From positions 1 through 64,000 of the forward strand of contig JACJWF010000004.1 in assembly GCA_020637295.1 (NCBI GenBank): a stretch of DNA of 64,000 nucleotides, in the 5' to 3' direction. Within the stretch, counting starts at the first letter, position 1, and every line of letters starts with the position of its first letter. The stretch comes from Acidimicrobiaceae bacterium (GTDB lineage Bacteria; Actinomycetota; Acidimicrobiia; Acidimicrobiales; Ilumatobacteraceae). Positions 48,672-57,026 of this stretch are shown here, one piece after another. The notes beneath the pieces were generated by a model. It searched no databases. It had not been told where the DNA came from and saw nothing but the letters and a program-made list of their open reading frames with translations. A program made the position numbers and the translations under genes.

Positions 48672-49762
48672 GGCCGGGTCGCTCCGCCGCGCAGTTCGCC
48701 GATGGTCCGATCCCGGTCGGCGACCTCGCTGTGCAGCCAGGTGACGGTGCGGTCGCGGTCCGCCACCTCGCGGTGCAGCCAGGCGATGGTCTCGTCGCGC
48801 TGGGCGACCTCGGCGTGGAGCCAGTCCGTCGTGGCCGCGCGCTCCGCCAGCAGGGTCTCCAGCCAGAGCACGCGTTCTGCCGGCGCCATCGTGGCCGGCT
48901 CGCGGGACGCCTCCGCCGTGAGCCGGTCGGCGCCCAGCCGGTCCGTGACGGTGAAGCGCGCCCCGGGGCCGGGCAACTCCGTGGTGACGATGGCGGCGGC
49001 GAGGATGTACGTGTTGCGCATCGCTTCGCCACGCACGGCCCGCACCGCCTCCGGCAGATCCTCGCGGGCGAAGAACCGTTCGACCACCATGACCCGCTCG
49101 CGGGCGGCGGCCTCGCTGCGTTCGGCCATCGTGATCGAGGCGCTGTGGCTGCGCCAGCGGGCCAGCACCTGGGGCACGCGGGCGAACGGCCCGTGCAGCG
49201 ACAGCCGCAGGTACCACTCCCAGTCCGGGCAGGTGCGCAGCGTCGGGTCCCACCCGCCGGCGGCGTCCACCGCGCTGCGGCGCACGAGGGACCCCGGCCC
49301 GGGCAGGCATTCCGACCAGGCGACCATCGCGACCCGGTCGAAGTCCGGCGGCCGCACGACGGCCAGCGGCAGGCCGGTCTCGTCGATCATCTCCCAGTCC
49401 GGGTACACCAGCACGACCTCCGGGTGTGCTTCCAGGTGCCCCACCAGCGGCCCGAGCATGCCAGGGGGTTGTGGGTCGTCGGAGTTCACCACGATCAGGT
49501 ACGCGCCGGAGGCCTCGGCGATCCCCCGGTTCACCGACGCCGCCTGACCGACGTTGTCGTGCCGCAGGACGCGCAGGTTGGGATGGCGGGCGGCGTAGCC
49601 GGCGAGGAGGGCCGGCGTGCCATCGGTGGAACCGTCGTCCACCACGATGATCTCCACCGGCGAGTACTCCAGGGCCACCAGGCTGTCCAGCGTGGCCGGC
49701 AGGAGGGCCTCGCGTTGGTACGTGGGCACGACGACGGTGACCAGTGGACGGTCCTCCGTCAC
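48668..49762 (-). CDS. family 2 glycosyltransferase with C-terminal 14-residue repeats
   Basis: The protein has 364 residues from GTG 49762 and is the first gene of the operon. The GT-A domain has VTVVVPTYQREALLPATLDSL, IIVVDDGSTDGTP, the DxD-like NSDDPQPPG and CPDWEWYLRLSLHG. From about residue 295 the sequence turns into a helix of 14-residue units: TTDWLHAEVAQRDE, TIAWLHREVADRDR, TVTWLHSEVADRDR. This coiled coil, absent from most GT2 enzymes, could let it oligomerise or attach to other enzymes of the operon. A minus-strand TAGGTT at 49808-49813 may be the promoter. Confidence 0.9.
   Translation of the reverse strand: MTEDRPLVTVVVPTYQREALLPATLDSLVALEYSPVEIIVVDDGSTDGTPALLAGYAARHPNLRVLRHDNVGQAASVNRGIAEASGAYLIVVNSDDPQPPGMLGPLVGHLEAHPEVVLVYPDWEMIDETGLPLAVVRPPDFDRVAMVAWSECLPGPGSLVRRSAVDAAGGWDPTLRTCPDWEWYLRLSLHGPFARVPQVLARWRSHSASITMAERSEAAARERVMVVERFFAREDLPEAVRAVRGEAMRNTYILAAAIVTTELPGPGARFTVTDRLGADRLTAEASREPATMAPAERVLWLETLLAERAATTDWLHAEVAQRDETIAWLHREVADRDRTVTWLHSEVADRDRTIGELRGGATRP
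48707..48832 (-). repeat. three tandem 42-bp units coding a 14-residue coiled-coil repeat
   Basis: Units 48707-48748, 48749-48790 and 48791-48832 encode T(I/V/T)xWLHxEVAxRDx. A degenerate fourth unit precedes them (RVLWLETLLAERAA). Two heptads per unit. All are in frame in the GT2 gene. Confidence 0.85.
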
Positions 49763-49912
49763 GCGTGGCGCCGGGGGTCGGAGCGGGTCGTCCGTTGTGA
49801 TCCGGCCAACCTAGCCAAGCGCTGCGGGCGCATCACCAAGGACGATCTTCCCTTTACGGCGGCGGGTTGTTGTGCCATGGTTTCCGCCCGAACGTCCGGT
49901 ATTGGAGGAACG

Positions 49913-50089
49913 ATGGGTCTGCTCGACAAGATCAAGGGCTTGCTCGGCAAGAACAAGAAGACGGCGACGAAGGCGGTGGACACCGTGGCCGATGCGGCGG
50001 AGAAGATCGCCCCGGACTCGATGGACGACAAGATCGAGGCCGGCGCGGAGAAGGTCAAGGACGTCATCGAGAAGCTCGACGGCGAGTGA
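49913..50089 (+). CDS. small helical protein, Rv0909 (MT0933 antitoxin)-like
   Basis: The protein has 58 residues, with GGAGGA just upstream of ATG 49913. The start MGLLDKIKGLLGKNKKT, then helices rich in Ala, Lys and Glu, match the small actinobacterial MT0933-type family annotated as antitoxins. The Rv0910-like toxin that should accompany it is absent; the next gene is a GNAT. A perfect hairpin at 50113 follows, so it is probably transcribed alone. Role as an antitoxin is doubtful in the absence of a partner. Confidence 0.6.
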   Translation: MGLLDKIKGLLGKNKKTATKAVDTVADAAEKIAPDSMDDKIEAGAEKVKDVIEKLDGE

Positions 50090-50112
50090 TCATCGGTTGA
50101 GCCTGGTGGTGT

Positions 50113-50137
50113 GACACGCGCCCGAGTGGCGCGTGTC
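50113..50137 (+). terminator. hairpin after the small protein gene
   Basis: GACACGCGCC-CGAGT-GGCGCGTGTC is a perfect 10-bp stem, 23 nt after the stop codon. No T tract. It argues against a GNAT start at GTG 50111. Confidence 0.6.
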
Positions 50138-50167
50138 GCACTCGGGCACCCCGGCGTCTCGGGCATC

Positions 50168-50677
50168 ATGGTGGGCATCGATCACATCCCCGCCATCGTC
50201 ACCAGAGAAGGCACACCGGACGACTTCGACCGGTACTTCGAAGAGGGGTTCCGCAACCTCAGCGCGGAGTCGCGCCATCTGCGGTTCTTCACCGCTGTCC
50301 GCGAACTGCCGGAGGACGTGAAGACCCGCTTGCGCAACGTCGACGGCTGGAACCACGCGGCCATCATCGCGTTCGACGCGGCGGCCCGCGACGACGACCA
50401 TCCGGAAGGCCGCCCGGTGGGTGTGGCCCGCTGGATCGGGCGCGAGGCCGGCCCGCCCGAGCTCAGCGTGACGATCATCGACGACTACCAGGGGCAGGGC
50501 GTGGGCACACGCTTGATGGATGCGCTGCTGGCGCTGGCCCGCAAGCGCGGGGTGCGCCGGATCATCGCCGACATGCTGCGCGAGAACACCGGCATGCGCC
50601 ACCTCTGCAACCGCTACAACGCGACGGTGCAGCCCAGCGGCGACCCCGTGGTGGTCCGCTACCGCATCGACGTCTGA
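50168..50677 (+). CDS. GNAT-family N-acetyltransferase
   Basis: The protein has 169 residues from ATG 50168, which lies after the hairpin. The pattern TPDDFDRYFEEGFRNLSAESRHLRFF, RPVGVARWIGRE and IDDYQGQGVGTRLMDALLALARKRGV is that of the stand-alone or CoA-ligase-fused Pat-like GNATs that acetylate protein lysines, though the cyclic-nucleotide domain of Pat is absent. Substrate unknown. Confidence 0.85.
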   Translation: MVGIDHIPAIVTREGTPDDFDRYFEEGFRNLSAESRHLRFFTAVRELPEDVKTRLRNVDGWNHAAIIAFDAAARDDDHPEGRPVGVARWIGREAGPPELSVTIIDDYQGQGVGTRLMDALLALARKRGVRRIIADMLRENTGMRHLCNRYNATVQPSGDPVVVRYRIDV

Positions 50678-50687
50678 GGCCCGCAGC

Positions 50688-53405
50688 TCACAGCTCGAGC
50701 GCCGCGTTCAGCGCGTCCGTGTCCGCGTCGGTCCAGCCCGGCGGCGGCACCACCGCCGCCCACGCCCTCGTCAACTCGTTGCGGTAGTCGTGGCCGTAGC
50801 CGGGGCTGGCCGAGAAGCCGTTCATCAGGTCGAAGCTCTCCTGCACGAAGCCCACCAGTGGGTTCCATGCGGTGGTGCGGGGCAGGTCGGCAGGCGGTGG
50901 GTCCGCCCCCCAGCCGGGGTCCCGCAGCAGGTTCGCCGGCTGCCACGTGCCGATGGCGTCCGACGGATGGTGGAGGTAGAGCACCCTCGGTGATGCCCAG
51001 TCGCCGTCGTCCACCGGGATGCCGGCCTTGTTGTTGGCCAGTCGCACATGGGTGAGGTCGGGCCACTGTGGTGCCCACGACGGCCCGGCCGGGCGGTCCC
51101 GCACCATCGCGCCGTAGATCGGGTTCTTGGCGGTCGGGCCGACGAACAGCGCACCGTCGCACTGGGCCACGATGGCCGCCACCGACGCCTCCAGCGACCC
51201 CTCGTCGAACGCGGCCTCGCCGCCGAATGAGCCGAGGCTCTCCCCATACGCGATCAGCGTCGGCCGCTGACCTTCCGGCCGGGCGGCCCACGCCTCGTGG
51301 ACCGCGGCGAACAGCGCAGCCCCGAGTTGGGGCGGGCTCTCGGTATCCAGCAGGAACGCCACCCAGCTCGGGAGGTAGGAGTACTGGACGGACACGATGG
51401 CCGTGTCGCCTCCCCACATGTACTCCAGCGTGCGTGCCGCGTTGGGGTTCACCCAGCCGGTGCCCGTGGGCGTCACGACCACCAGCACCGAGCGCTCGAA
51501 GGCACCCGTTCGCTCCAACTCCTGCACGGCCAGGTCCACCCGCTCGGCCAGCGAACCCGCCGACTTCAGGCCCACGTAGACGCGCACGGGCGGCATCGCC
51601 GCGTCGAGGCCGCGCACTGCGGCGATGTCCGCCGGGTCGCTGGCCGTGCCGACGAAGTTGCGCCCTTCGTAGCCGAGGTCGTCGAAGGCCACCAAGGACT
51701 CCGGGCCGCCGGAGATCAGCGGCGAGGTGGGCTGCTCGACGCCATCGGCGGTGGTGCCGTCGAATGCACTGAAGTTGCCGTCCGCCCACGACGAGAACCC
51801 GTCCACCGCGAACTGCAGGCCGACGCTCACCACGATCAGCACGGTCGTTCCCACCACCCACCGAGACCAGGCGCGGGGGAGGCGCCGGGCTGCGGCCCGG
51901 TCCAGGCGGTAGACGGCGTGCTTGATCAGGCGGCCGAGCACGACCAGCACCCCGGCGAGCACCGCGGTGATCAGCAGCATCGGCAGCACCGACCAGGCCG
52001 ACAGCGGGCCCATCCCCACCAGCCCGCGCTGCTCGCGCTGCCACTGCACCCAGCGGACCGGGCCGAGGACCAGGAAGAAGACGGCGAGGAACACCAGCAC
52101 CGTGTTGGCGATGTCGGCGACACGTGGCGGCATCCGCCTGCCGGTGGTGCGCAGGATGCTGCGGATCAGCCGGTGCAGTGCACCACCCAACCCGAAGCCG
52201 ATGGCGAAGGAGATGGCACTGACCGCGCCCTGGATCAGCGGCGAACGCGGGAGCAGCGACGGCCACAGCGAGATCCACCAGCAGTACAGGGCACCGAGCA
52301 TCGACCCGAAGGTGGGCAGCGTCGCCATCCGCCGGCGCAGCCGTACCAGCGTCGGCGGCGGTGCGGTGGCCTGGGCGGCCTGCTCGGCAGCTTGCTCCGC
52401 CAGCGAGCCGTCCACCCAACGGTCCAGCTCTGCCCAGCGGTCGTACAGCCACTCCTCCCGCCGGTCGGCGGGTGGCAACTCGTCGGCCGGCACGACCCAG
52501 GTGTGGAAGCGGATGGTGTGGCCCACCGGCAGGTGGCGCCAGATCTGGCGTGCCCCGGACAGCGCCTCCAGACCGGTGTGGCCCACCAGCACGACGGTGG
52601 CACCCGGTGCGTGCGTGAGCGCAGTGTCCACGCCCTTCACCTTCGGCGGCAGCAGGTGCTGCAGGCCCTCGGCCCGCTCGGCGAGGTCGTCCCGCCCCGC
52701 CTCGCGCAGGGCGATCGGGGCCCGGGCCCTGCGCTCCGGCGTGATGTTGCCGCCTTCGGGGAACAGCACGACGGCATCCCTGCCGGTGGCCTGGGCGGCG
52801 AGCGTGGCCAACTGGTCCGTGACGGCGGCGCGCCCGGCCTTCGACGACGACACGAATGTGGCGCCCACCCTGTTGAGAATCACGTCGATCGACGGGTCCA
52901 GTTGCAGCAGGTCCTTGAGGACGATGCGCGGCCGGCGTGGCCGGGCGCCGTTGACGATCCGGTCGATGATGAGGAACGAGTCGCCGGCGCCGGCGTGGCG
53001 GGACAGCACCAGCAACGGTTGCTCGGTGTCGATCCCCGTGAGGTCGCCCTCGATGGCGAACCGCAGGCTGAACGTCACCCGTGCGCTGCCCATCAACCGG
53101 CGGAGGAACCAGGCCAGAAGGCGGTAGTGGCGGTCCTGCCAGCGATCGTCCGCCAGTTGGCGGCCGAAGCCGGACGCCAGCCAGTACCAGAACAGCACCG
53201 CGAGCGCAGCGACTTCCAGCGTCAGGTAGAGGACGGCGAACCAGGCCAGGCGGAACAGCCGCCAACGGCCCGGCACGAAGCGGGAGACGAACGCGGTCAC
53301 CAGCAACCACAGGGGCAGGAGGCCGAGCACCCACAGGAACAGCACGAACAACGCCGGCACGGTGACCAACCGGCGGACCCATTTCGGCAACAGCAGCAGC
53401 TTCAT
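50688..53405 (-). CDS. fusion of PlsC-like acyltransferase with Abhydrolase_9-type membrane hydrolase
   Basis: The protein has 905 residues from ATG 53405, with GGAGAG upstream. Residues ~1-60 hold two membrane segments. Residues ~100-330 form a PlsC domain: VLSRHAGAGDSFLI is the HX4D site and VVLFPEGGNITPE the FPEG motif. Residues ~360-560 have several membrane helices (AISFAIGFGLGGALHRLI, VLPMLLITAVLAGVLVVL). The C-terminal ~350 residues match the Abhydrolase_9 family: GFSSWADGNFSAFDGTT, FVGTASDPADIAAVRGLDA and the nucleophile elbow LIAYGESLGSFGG. Both parts have intact catalytic motifs. A lipid-acyl transfer and a lipid-ester hydrolase activity in one membrane protein suggests remodelling of a cell-envelope lipid. 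I do not know this fusion as a described protein. Confidence 0.85.
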   Translation of the reverse strand: MKLLLLPKWVRRLVTVPALFVLFLWVLGLLPLWLLVTAFVSRFVPGRWRLFRLAWFAVLYLTLEVAALAVLFWYWLASGFGRQLADDRWQDRHYRLLAWFLRRLMGSARVTFSLRFAIEGDLTGIDTEQPLLVLSRHAGAGDSFLIIDRIVNGARPRRPRIVLKDLLQLDPSIDVILNRVGATFVSSSKAGRAAVTDQLATLAAQATGRDAVVLFPEGGNITPERRARAPIALREAGRDDLAERAEGLQHLLPPKVKGVDTALTHAPGATVVLVGHTGLEALSGARQIWRHLPVGHTIRFHTWVVPADELPPADRREEWLYDRWAELDRWVDGSLAEQAAEQAAQATAPPPTLVRLRRRMATLPTFGSMLGALYCWWISLWPSLLPRSPLIQGAVSAISFAIGFGLGGALHRLIRSILRTTGRRMPPRVADIANTVLVFLAVFFLVLGPVRWVQWQREQRGLVGMGPLSAWSVLPMLLITAVLAGVLVVLGRLIKHAVYRLDRAAARRLPRAWSRWVVGTTVLIVVSVGLQFAVDGFSSWADGNFSAFDGTTADGVEQPTSPLISGGPESLVAFDDLGYEGRNFVGTASDPADIAAVRGLDAAMPPVRVYVGLKSAGSLAERVDLAVQELERTGAFERSVLVVVTPTGTGWVNPNAARTLEYMWGGDTAIVSVQYSYLPSWVAFLLDTESPPQLGAALFAAVHEAWAARPEGQRPTLIAYGESLGSFGGEAAFDEGSLEASVAAIVAQCDGALFVGPTAKNPIYGAMVRDRPAGPSWAPQWPDLTHVRLANNKAGIPVDDGDWASPRVLYLHHPSDAIGTWQPANLLRDPGWGADPPPADLPRTTAWNPLVGFVQESFDLMNGFSASPGYGHDYRNELTRAWAAVVPPPGWTDADTDALNAALEL

Positions 53406-53480
53406 CTCTCCAGCCTTCGCTCGCGCCGCAGGACGGCGAGGGAGAAGGTACTCGCTGGCACATGGTGGGTCGCGGCCTGG

Positions 53481-53486
53481 CACACT
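53481..53486 (+). promoter_or_regulatory. -10-like box CACACT, leaderless start
   Basis: CACACT (first T replaced) ends 7 nt before GTG 53494. Confidence 0.35.
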
Positions 53487-53493
53487 TGGGGCT

Positions 53494-55656
53494 GTGACGT
53501 CCCCTGACCGTCCGCCCCTCGAACGGCAACTCGTGGACGCACTCCATGCGCTCACGCCGGCACACGGCACCGCCGCAGCGTTGCTGCCGGCCGAACGGTT
53601 GGGCGCTCTCGTCGAGTTGTTCGACCTGCAGGTGGCCAGCCGCCACTGCGATCTCGCCGCCCGCTGGCTGCGCGGCCAGGGCAAGGGCTACTACACCATC
53701 GGGTCCTCCGGCCACGAGAGCAACGCCGCCGTCGGCATGGCGCTGCGGGCGGACGACCCGGCGCTGCTGCACTACCGCAGCGGCGGGTTCTACCTCAGCC
53801 GCGCCGGCCTCGGTGGTGTGCGCGACGTGCTCGCCGGCGTGGTGGCGTCCACCGAGGAACCGATCAGCGGCGGGCGCCACAAGGTTTTCGGGCGGCACGA
53901 CCTGGCGGTCATCCCGCAAACCTCCACGATCGCCTCGCACCTGCCGCGGGCGGTCGGCGTGGCCTTCGCCATCGGTCGCGCGGCCAAGCTGGGCGTCGCC
54001 TCACCGTGGCCCGCGGACGCGCTGGCGGTGTGCTCCTTCGGCGATGCCTCCTCCAACCACGCGTCGGCGACGGCCGCGGTCAACACCTCGCTGCACTGCG
54101 CGCACCAGCGGCTGCCGCTGCCGCTGCTGTTCGTCTGCGAGGACAACGGGCTGGGCATCAGCGTGCGCACCCCCCAGGACTGGGTGCACGCGGCCTACGC
54201 CAACCGGCCACATCTCCGGTACGTGCAGGTCGACGGGGCGGACCCGGTGGCTGTGCTGGCGGCCACCGAGGAGCTCGCCGAGTGGGTCCGCACCCGCCGC
54301 AGCCCCGCCTTCTTGCACCTGCGGACGGTGCGCTTCGGCGGGCACGCCGGCACGGACGTGGAGAGCGCGTACCGCAGCGCCGCCGAGTTGCGGGCCGACG
54401 CGGCGAGGGACCCCATCCTCGGCACGGCGAGGGCGTTGGTGGACGCCGGGGCACGCACCGCCGCCGACCTGGTGGCCCGTCACGACGAGGTGAGGGCGGC
54501 GGTCTACGGGGTGGCGGCGGAGGTGGCCGAACGTCCGCAGATCGGTACGGCCGCAGAGGTGATGGCGCCGCTGGCTCCTCGGCACCCGCACGCAGTGGCC
54601 TCGGTGGTGGCGCGCGACGCCGGCGGGGTGAGCCCGCCGGTGGCCCCCCAGACGCTGGCCCAGGCGGTGAACGGCACGCTCGCCGACCTGCTGCGGGCTC
54701 GCTCCGACCTGTTGCTGTTCGGCGAGGACGTGGCTGCCAAGGGCGGCGTGTACGGCGTCACCAAGGGCCTGCTGGCCCAGGCCGGCGCGGGGCGGGTCTT
54801 CGACACCCTGCTCGACGAGACCAGCATCCTGGGGTTGGCCCTCGGCGCAGCCGTCAGCGGCTTCCTGCCGATCGCCGAGATCCAGTACCTCGCGTACCTG
54901 CACAACGCCGAGGATCAACTGCGCGGCGAGGCGGCCACCCTGCAGTTCTTCTCCGAGGGCCGGTACCGCAACGGCTTGGTCCTGCGCATCGCCGGCCTCG
55001 GCTACCAGGAGGGCTTCGGCGGGCACTTCCACAACGACGACTCGCTCACCGTGTTGCGCGACCTGCCGGGGGTGGTGGTGGCGGTGCCCGCCCGCCCGGA
55101 CGACGCGGCCGGCATGTTGCGCACGCTGGTGGCAGCAGCCGAGGCCGACGGGACCGTGGGCGTGTTCGTGGAGCCGATCGCCCGCTACCACACCGCCGAC
55201 CTGTTCGAGAAGGGCGACGGCCTGTGGGCGGCGGTCCCGGACCCCACCGGCCATGTGCCGATCGGGGCGGCCCGCACGTACGGGGACGGCCACGACATGA
55301 CCATCCTCACGTTCGGCAACGGGCTGTTCCTCTCGCTGCGGGTGGCTCGGCGGCTGCAGGAGCGGGGCGTGTTCGCCCGGGTCGTGGACCTGCGGTGGGT
55401 CTGCCCGCTGCCCGTGGAGGACATGCTGCGCGAGGCGGAGGCCACCGGGACGGTGCTGGTGGTGGACGAGACCCGCCGCGCCGGTGGCGTGGGCGAGGGC
55501 ATCGTGGCCGAACTGGTGGATGCCGGCTTTCGCGGGCGGATCGGCCGGGTGACCAGCAAGGACAGCTTCATCCCGCTCGGCGACGCCGCCAAGCTGGTGC
55601 TGCTCAGCGAGGCGGACATCGAGACGGCCGTGGAGCGCGTGCTCGGCAGCGGCTGA
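53494..55656 (+). CDS. fused E1 alpha/beta subunit of a 2-oxoacid (branched-chain type) dehydrogenase
   Basis: The protein has 720 residues. The N-terminal half is E1 alpha: GQGKGYYTIGSSGHESNAAVGMAL, and the thiamine-diphosphate motif CSFGDASSNHASATAAVN. The second half is E1 beta: LFGEDVAAKGGVYGVTKGL, DTLLDETSILGLALGAAVSGFLPIAEIQYLAY and VDETRRAGGVGEGIVAELVD. Natural alpha-beta fusions occur in some actinobacteria and Bacteroidetes. It decarboxylates a 2-oxoacid and passes the acyl group to an E2 lipoyl protein, which is not encoded in this window; nor is E3. So it is an orphan E1 or works with subunits elsewhere. Confidence 0.9.
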   Translation: MTSPDRPPLERQLVDALHALTPAHGTAAALLPAERLGALVELFDLQVASRHCDLAARWLRGQGKGYYTIGSSGHESNAAVGMALRADDPALLHYRSGGFYLSRAGLGGVRDVLAGVVASTEEPISGGRHKVFGRHDLAVIPQTSTIASHLPRAVGVAFAIGRAAKLGVASPWPADALAVCSFGDASSNHASATAAVNTSLHCAHQRLPLPLLFVCEDNGLGISVRTPQDWVHAAYANRPHLRYVQVDGADPVAVLAATEELAEWVRTRRSPAFLHLRTVRFGGHAGTDVESAYRSAAELRADAARDPILGTARALVDAGARTAADLVARHDEVRAAVYGVAAEVAERPQIGTAAEVMAPLAPRHPHAVASVVARDAGGVSPPVAPQTLAQAVNGTLADLLRARSDLLLFGEDVAAKGGVYGVTKGLLAQAGAGRVFDTLLDETSILGLALGAAVSGFLPIAEIQYLAYLHNAEDQLRGEAATLQFFSEGRYRNGLVLRIAGLGYQEGFGGHFHNDDSLTVLRDLPGVVVAVPARPDDAAGMLRTLVAAAEADGTVGVFVEPIARYHTADLFEKGDGLWAAVPDPTGHVPIGAARTYGDGHDMTILTFGNGLFLSLRVARRLQERGVFARVVDLRWVCPLPVEDMLREAEATGTVLVVDETRRAGGVGEGIVAELVDAGFRGRIGRVTSKDSFIPLGDAAKLVLLSEADIETAVERVLGSG

Positions 55657-55722
55657 CCGCTCTCACCCAACTCTCACCTTCCCGCGAGCGTCGTTTCACC
55701 CGGCGATCGCATCATGCGAGCC

Positions 55723-56304
55723 ATGAGCGAATGGATGTGGTACCTCACCCGGTCCACCGGGATCGTCGCCGCCGTGCTGGCGGTGGCCTCACTGGTCTGG
55801 GGGTTCACCTTCTCGGCCCGCAACACGGGCCGCCGGTTGAAGGCCAACTGGTGGCTGGCGCTGCACAACTGGCTGGGCGGCCTGACACTCGGCTTCACCG
55901 GTGCCCACATGCTGCTCGCCTTCCTCGACACGCAGGCCGGCCTGCGGTTCATCGACCTCTTCGTGCCCAGCGGGCAGGTCGGGTGGGCCATCGGCTGGGG
56001 CGTGGTGGCGTTCTGGGTCTTCGCCGTCGTGACGCTGACGTCGATCGCCCGGGTGCGCCGGCGGCTGCCCCGCAAGGCCTGGCACCTGGTCCACCTGGTG
56101 TCGGTCCCCGCCGTGCTGGTGATGGCGATCCACGCCTACCAGATCGGCAGCGACGCCCTCGCCCGCTGGTTCCTGTGGGGCCTCGCCGGGCTCGCCGGCC
56201 TGGCGATCTACCCCCTGTCCGTCCGCCTGCTCGGCGTCGCCGCCTCTCGCCGCGCCGCCGCCAGTTCCACCCGCCTCCCCGCCCGCCAGCGTGCGGCCGC
56301 CTGA
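55723..56304 (+). CDS. ferric-reductase-like transmembrane heme protein
   Basis: The protein has 193 residues from ATG 55723 (ATG 55714 is possible; a CATCAT box lies 7 nt before 55723). Five hydrophobic segments are seen, and paired His lie in WLALHNWLGGLTLGFTGAHMLL and KAWHLVHLVSVPAVLVMAIHAYQI, as in the ferric reductase/YedZ (MsrQ) domain that binds two hemes across the membrane. It has no FAD/NAD part, so electrons must come from a quinone or partner. The next gene is an FMN-binding protein and then apbE, so the three form an electron path to the outside of the membrane. Confidence 0.85.
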   Translation: MSEWMWYLTRSTGIVAAVLAVASLVWGFTFSARNTGRRLKANWWLALHNWLGGLTLGFTGAHMLLAFLDTQAGLRFIDLFVPSGQVGWAIGWGVVAFWVFAVVTLTSIARVRRRLPRKAWHLVHLVSVPAVLVMAIHAYQIGSDALARWFLWGLAGLAGLAIYPLSVRLLGVAASRRAAASSTRLPARQRAAA

Positions 56305-56317
56305 ACCGGAGCCCTCC

Positions 56318-57025
56318 GTGAGCAACCTCCCTCCCCCCACTCCGCGCAAGCCGATCGACCCGCTGATCCAGCAGCGGGTGGCCAACCTCCGCCGCAACCA
56401 GTCGGCAGCCGAAGCGCCGGCCCCGGCGGCCCGCCAGAAGCCGGTGGGCCGCCGGGTGAAGCCGGCCCGCGCCAGCAAGGTGGCCTCCCTGGCCCTGAGC
56501 GCGATCACCACCGTCGGCCTGGCTGGCGTCTTCGCCCACAGCTCTCAGGCCGAGGGCGCCGGGACACTGACGCTGGCCACCACGGCTGACGCGACCGCTG
56601 CCACCACAGCGACGACGGCGGCCACCGCCGGTGACACGGCGGCGTCGTCCACCGACAGCACCGCGACCACGACCGCCACGGTGGACACGACTGCCGCCAC
56701 CACGGCGACGACGGCCACCAGCGGCCAGATCGCCGACGGCACCTATGTGGGCCAGGCCTCCTCGAACCGCTGGGGCACCGTGCAGGTGCAGGCGGTGTAC
56801 AGCGGGGGGCAGCTGGTGGACGTCCAGATCCTCAGCTACCCGGACGGCGACCGCAAGAGCGTGCAGATCAACCAGCGGGCGCTGCCCACGCTGATCGACG
56901 AGGCGATCACCGCCCAGAGCGCCGACGTGGACACCGTCTCCGGGGCCACCTACACCAGCCGCAGCTACACGGAGAGCCTGCAGTCGGCGATCGACGCGGC
57001 GCTCGCCGCCTCCGGGTTGGCCTGA
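56318..57025 (+). CDS. secreted or membrane-anchored FMN-binding domain protein
   Basis: The protein has 235 residues from GTG 56318, with GGAG 7 nt upstream. After a basic N-terminus a single hydrophobic segment (VASLALSAITTVGLAGVFA) anchors or exports the protein. A long Ala/Thr-rich spacer (residues ~95-150, almost entirely A and T with a few S and D) leads to an FMN-binding domain: DGTYVGQASSNRWGTVQVQA and VDTVSGATYTSRS, where the Thr of SGATYT is the site of covalent FMN attachment in NqrC/RnfG-like proteins. ApbE, which does this attachment, is encoded next. The pair suits an extracytoplasmic redox relay. Confidence 0.88.
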   Translation: MSNLPPPTPRKPIDPLIQQRVANLRRNQSAAEAPAPAARQKPVGRRVKPARASKVASLALSAITTVGLAGVFAHSSQAEGAGTLTLATTADATAATTATTAATAGDTAASSTDSTATTTATVDTTAATTATTATSGQIADGTYVGQASSNRWGTVQVQAVYSGGQLVDVQILSYPDGDRKSVQINQRALPTLIDEAITAQSADVDTVSGATYTSRSYTESLQSAIDAALAASGLA

Positions 57026-57026
57026 A

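Noticed and set aside
48707..48832. CRISPR-like array of 42-bp units
   Set aside because: Units are contiguous without spacers and are in frame in the GT2 gene.
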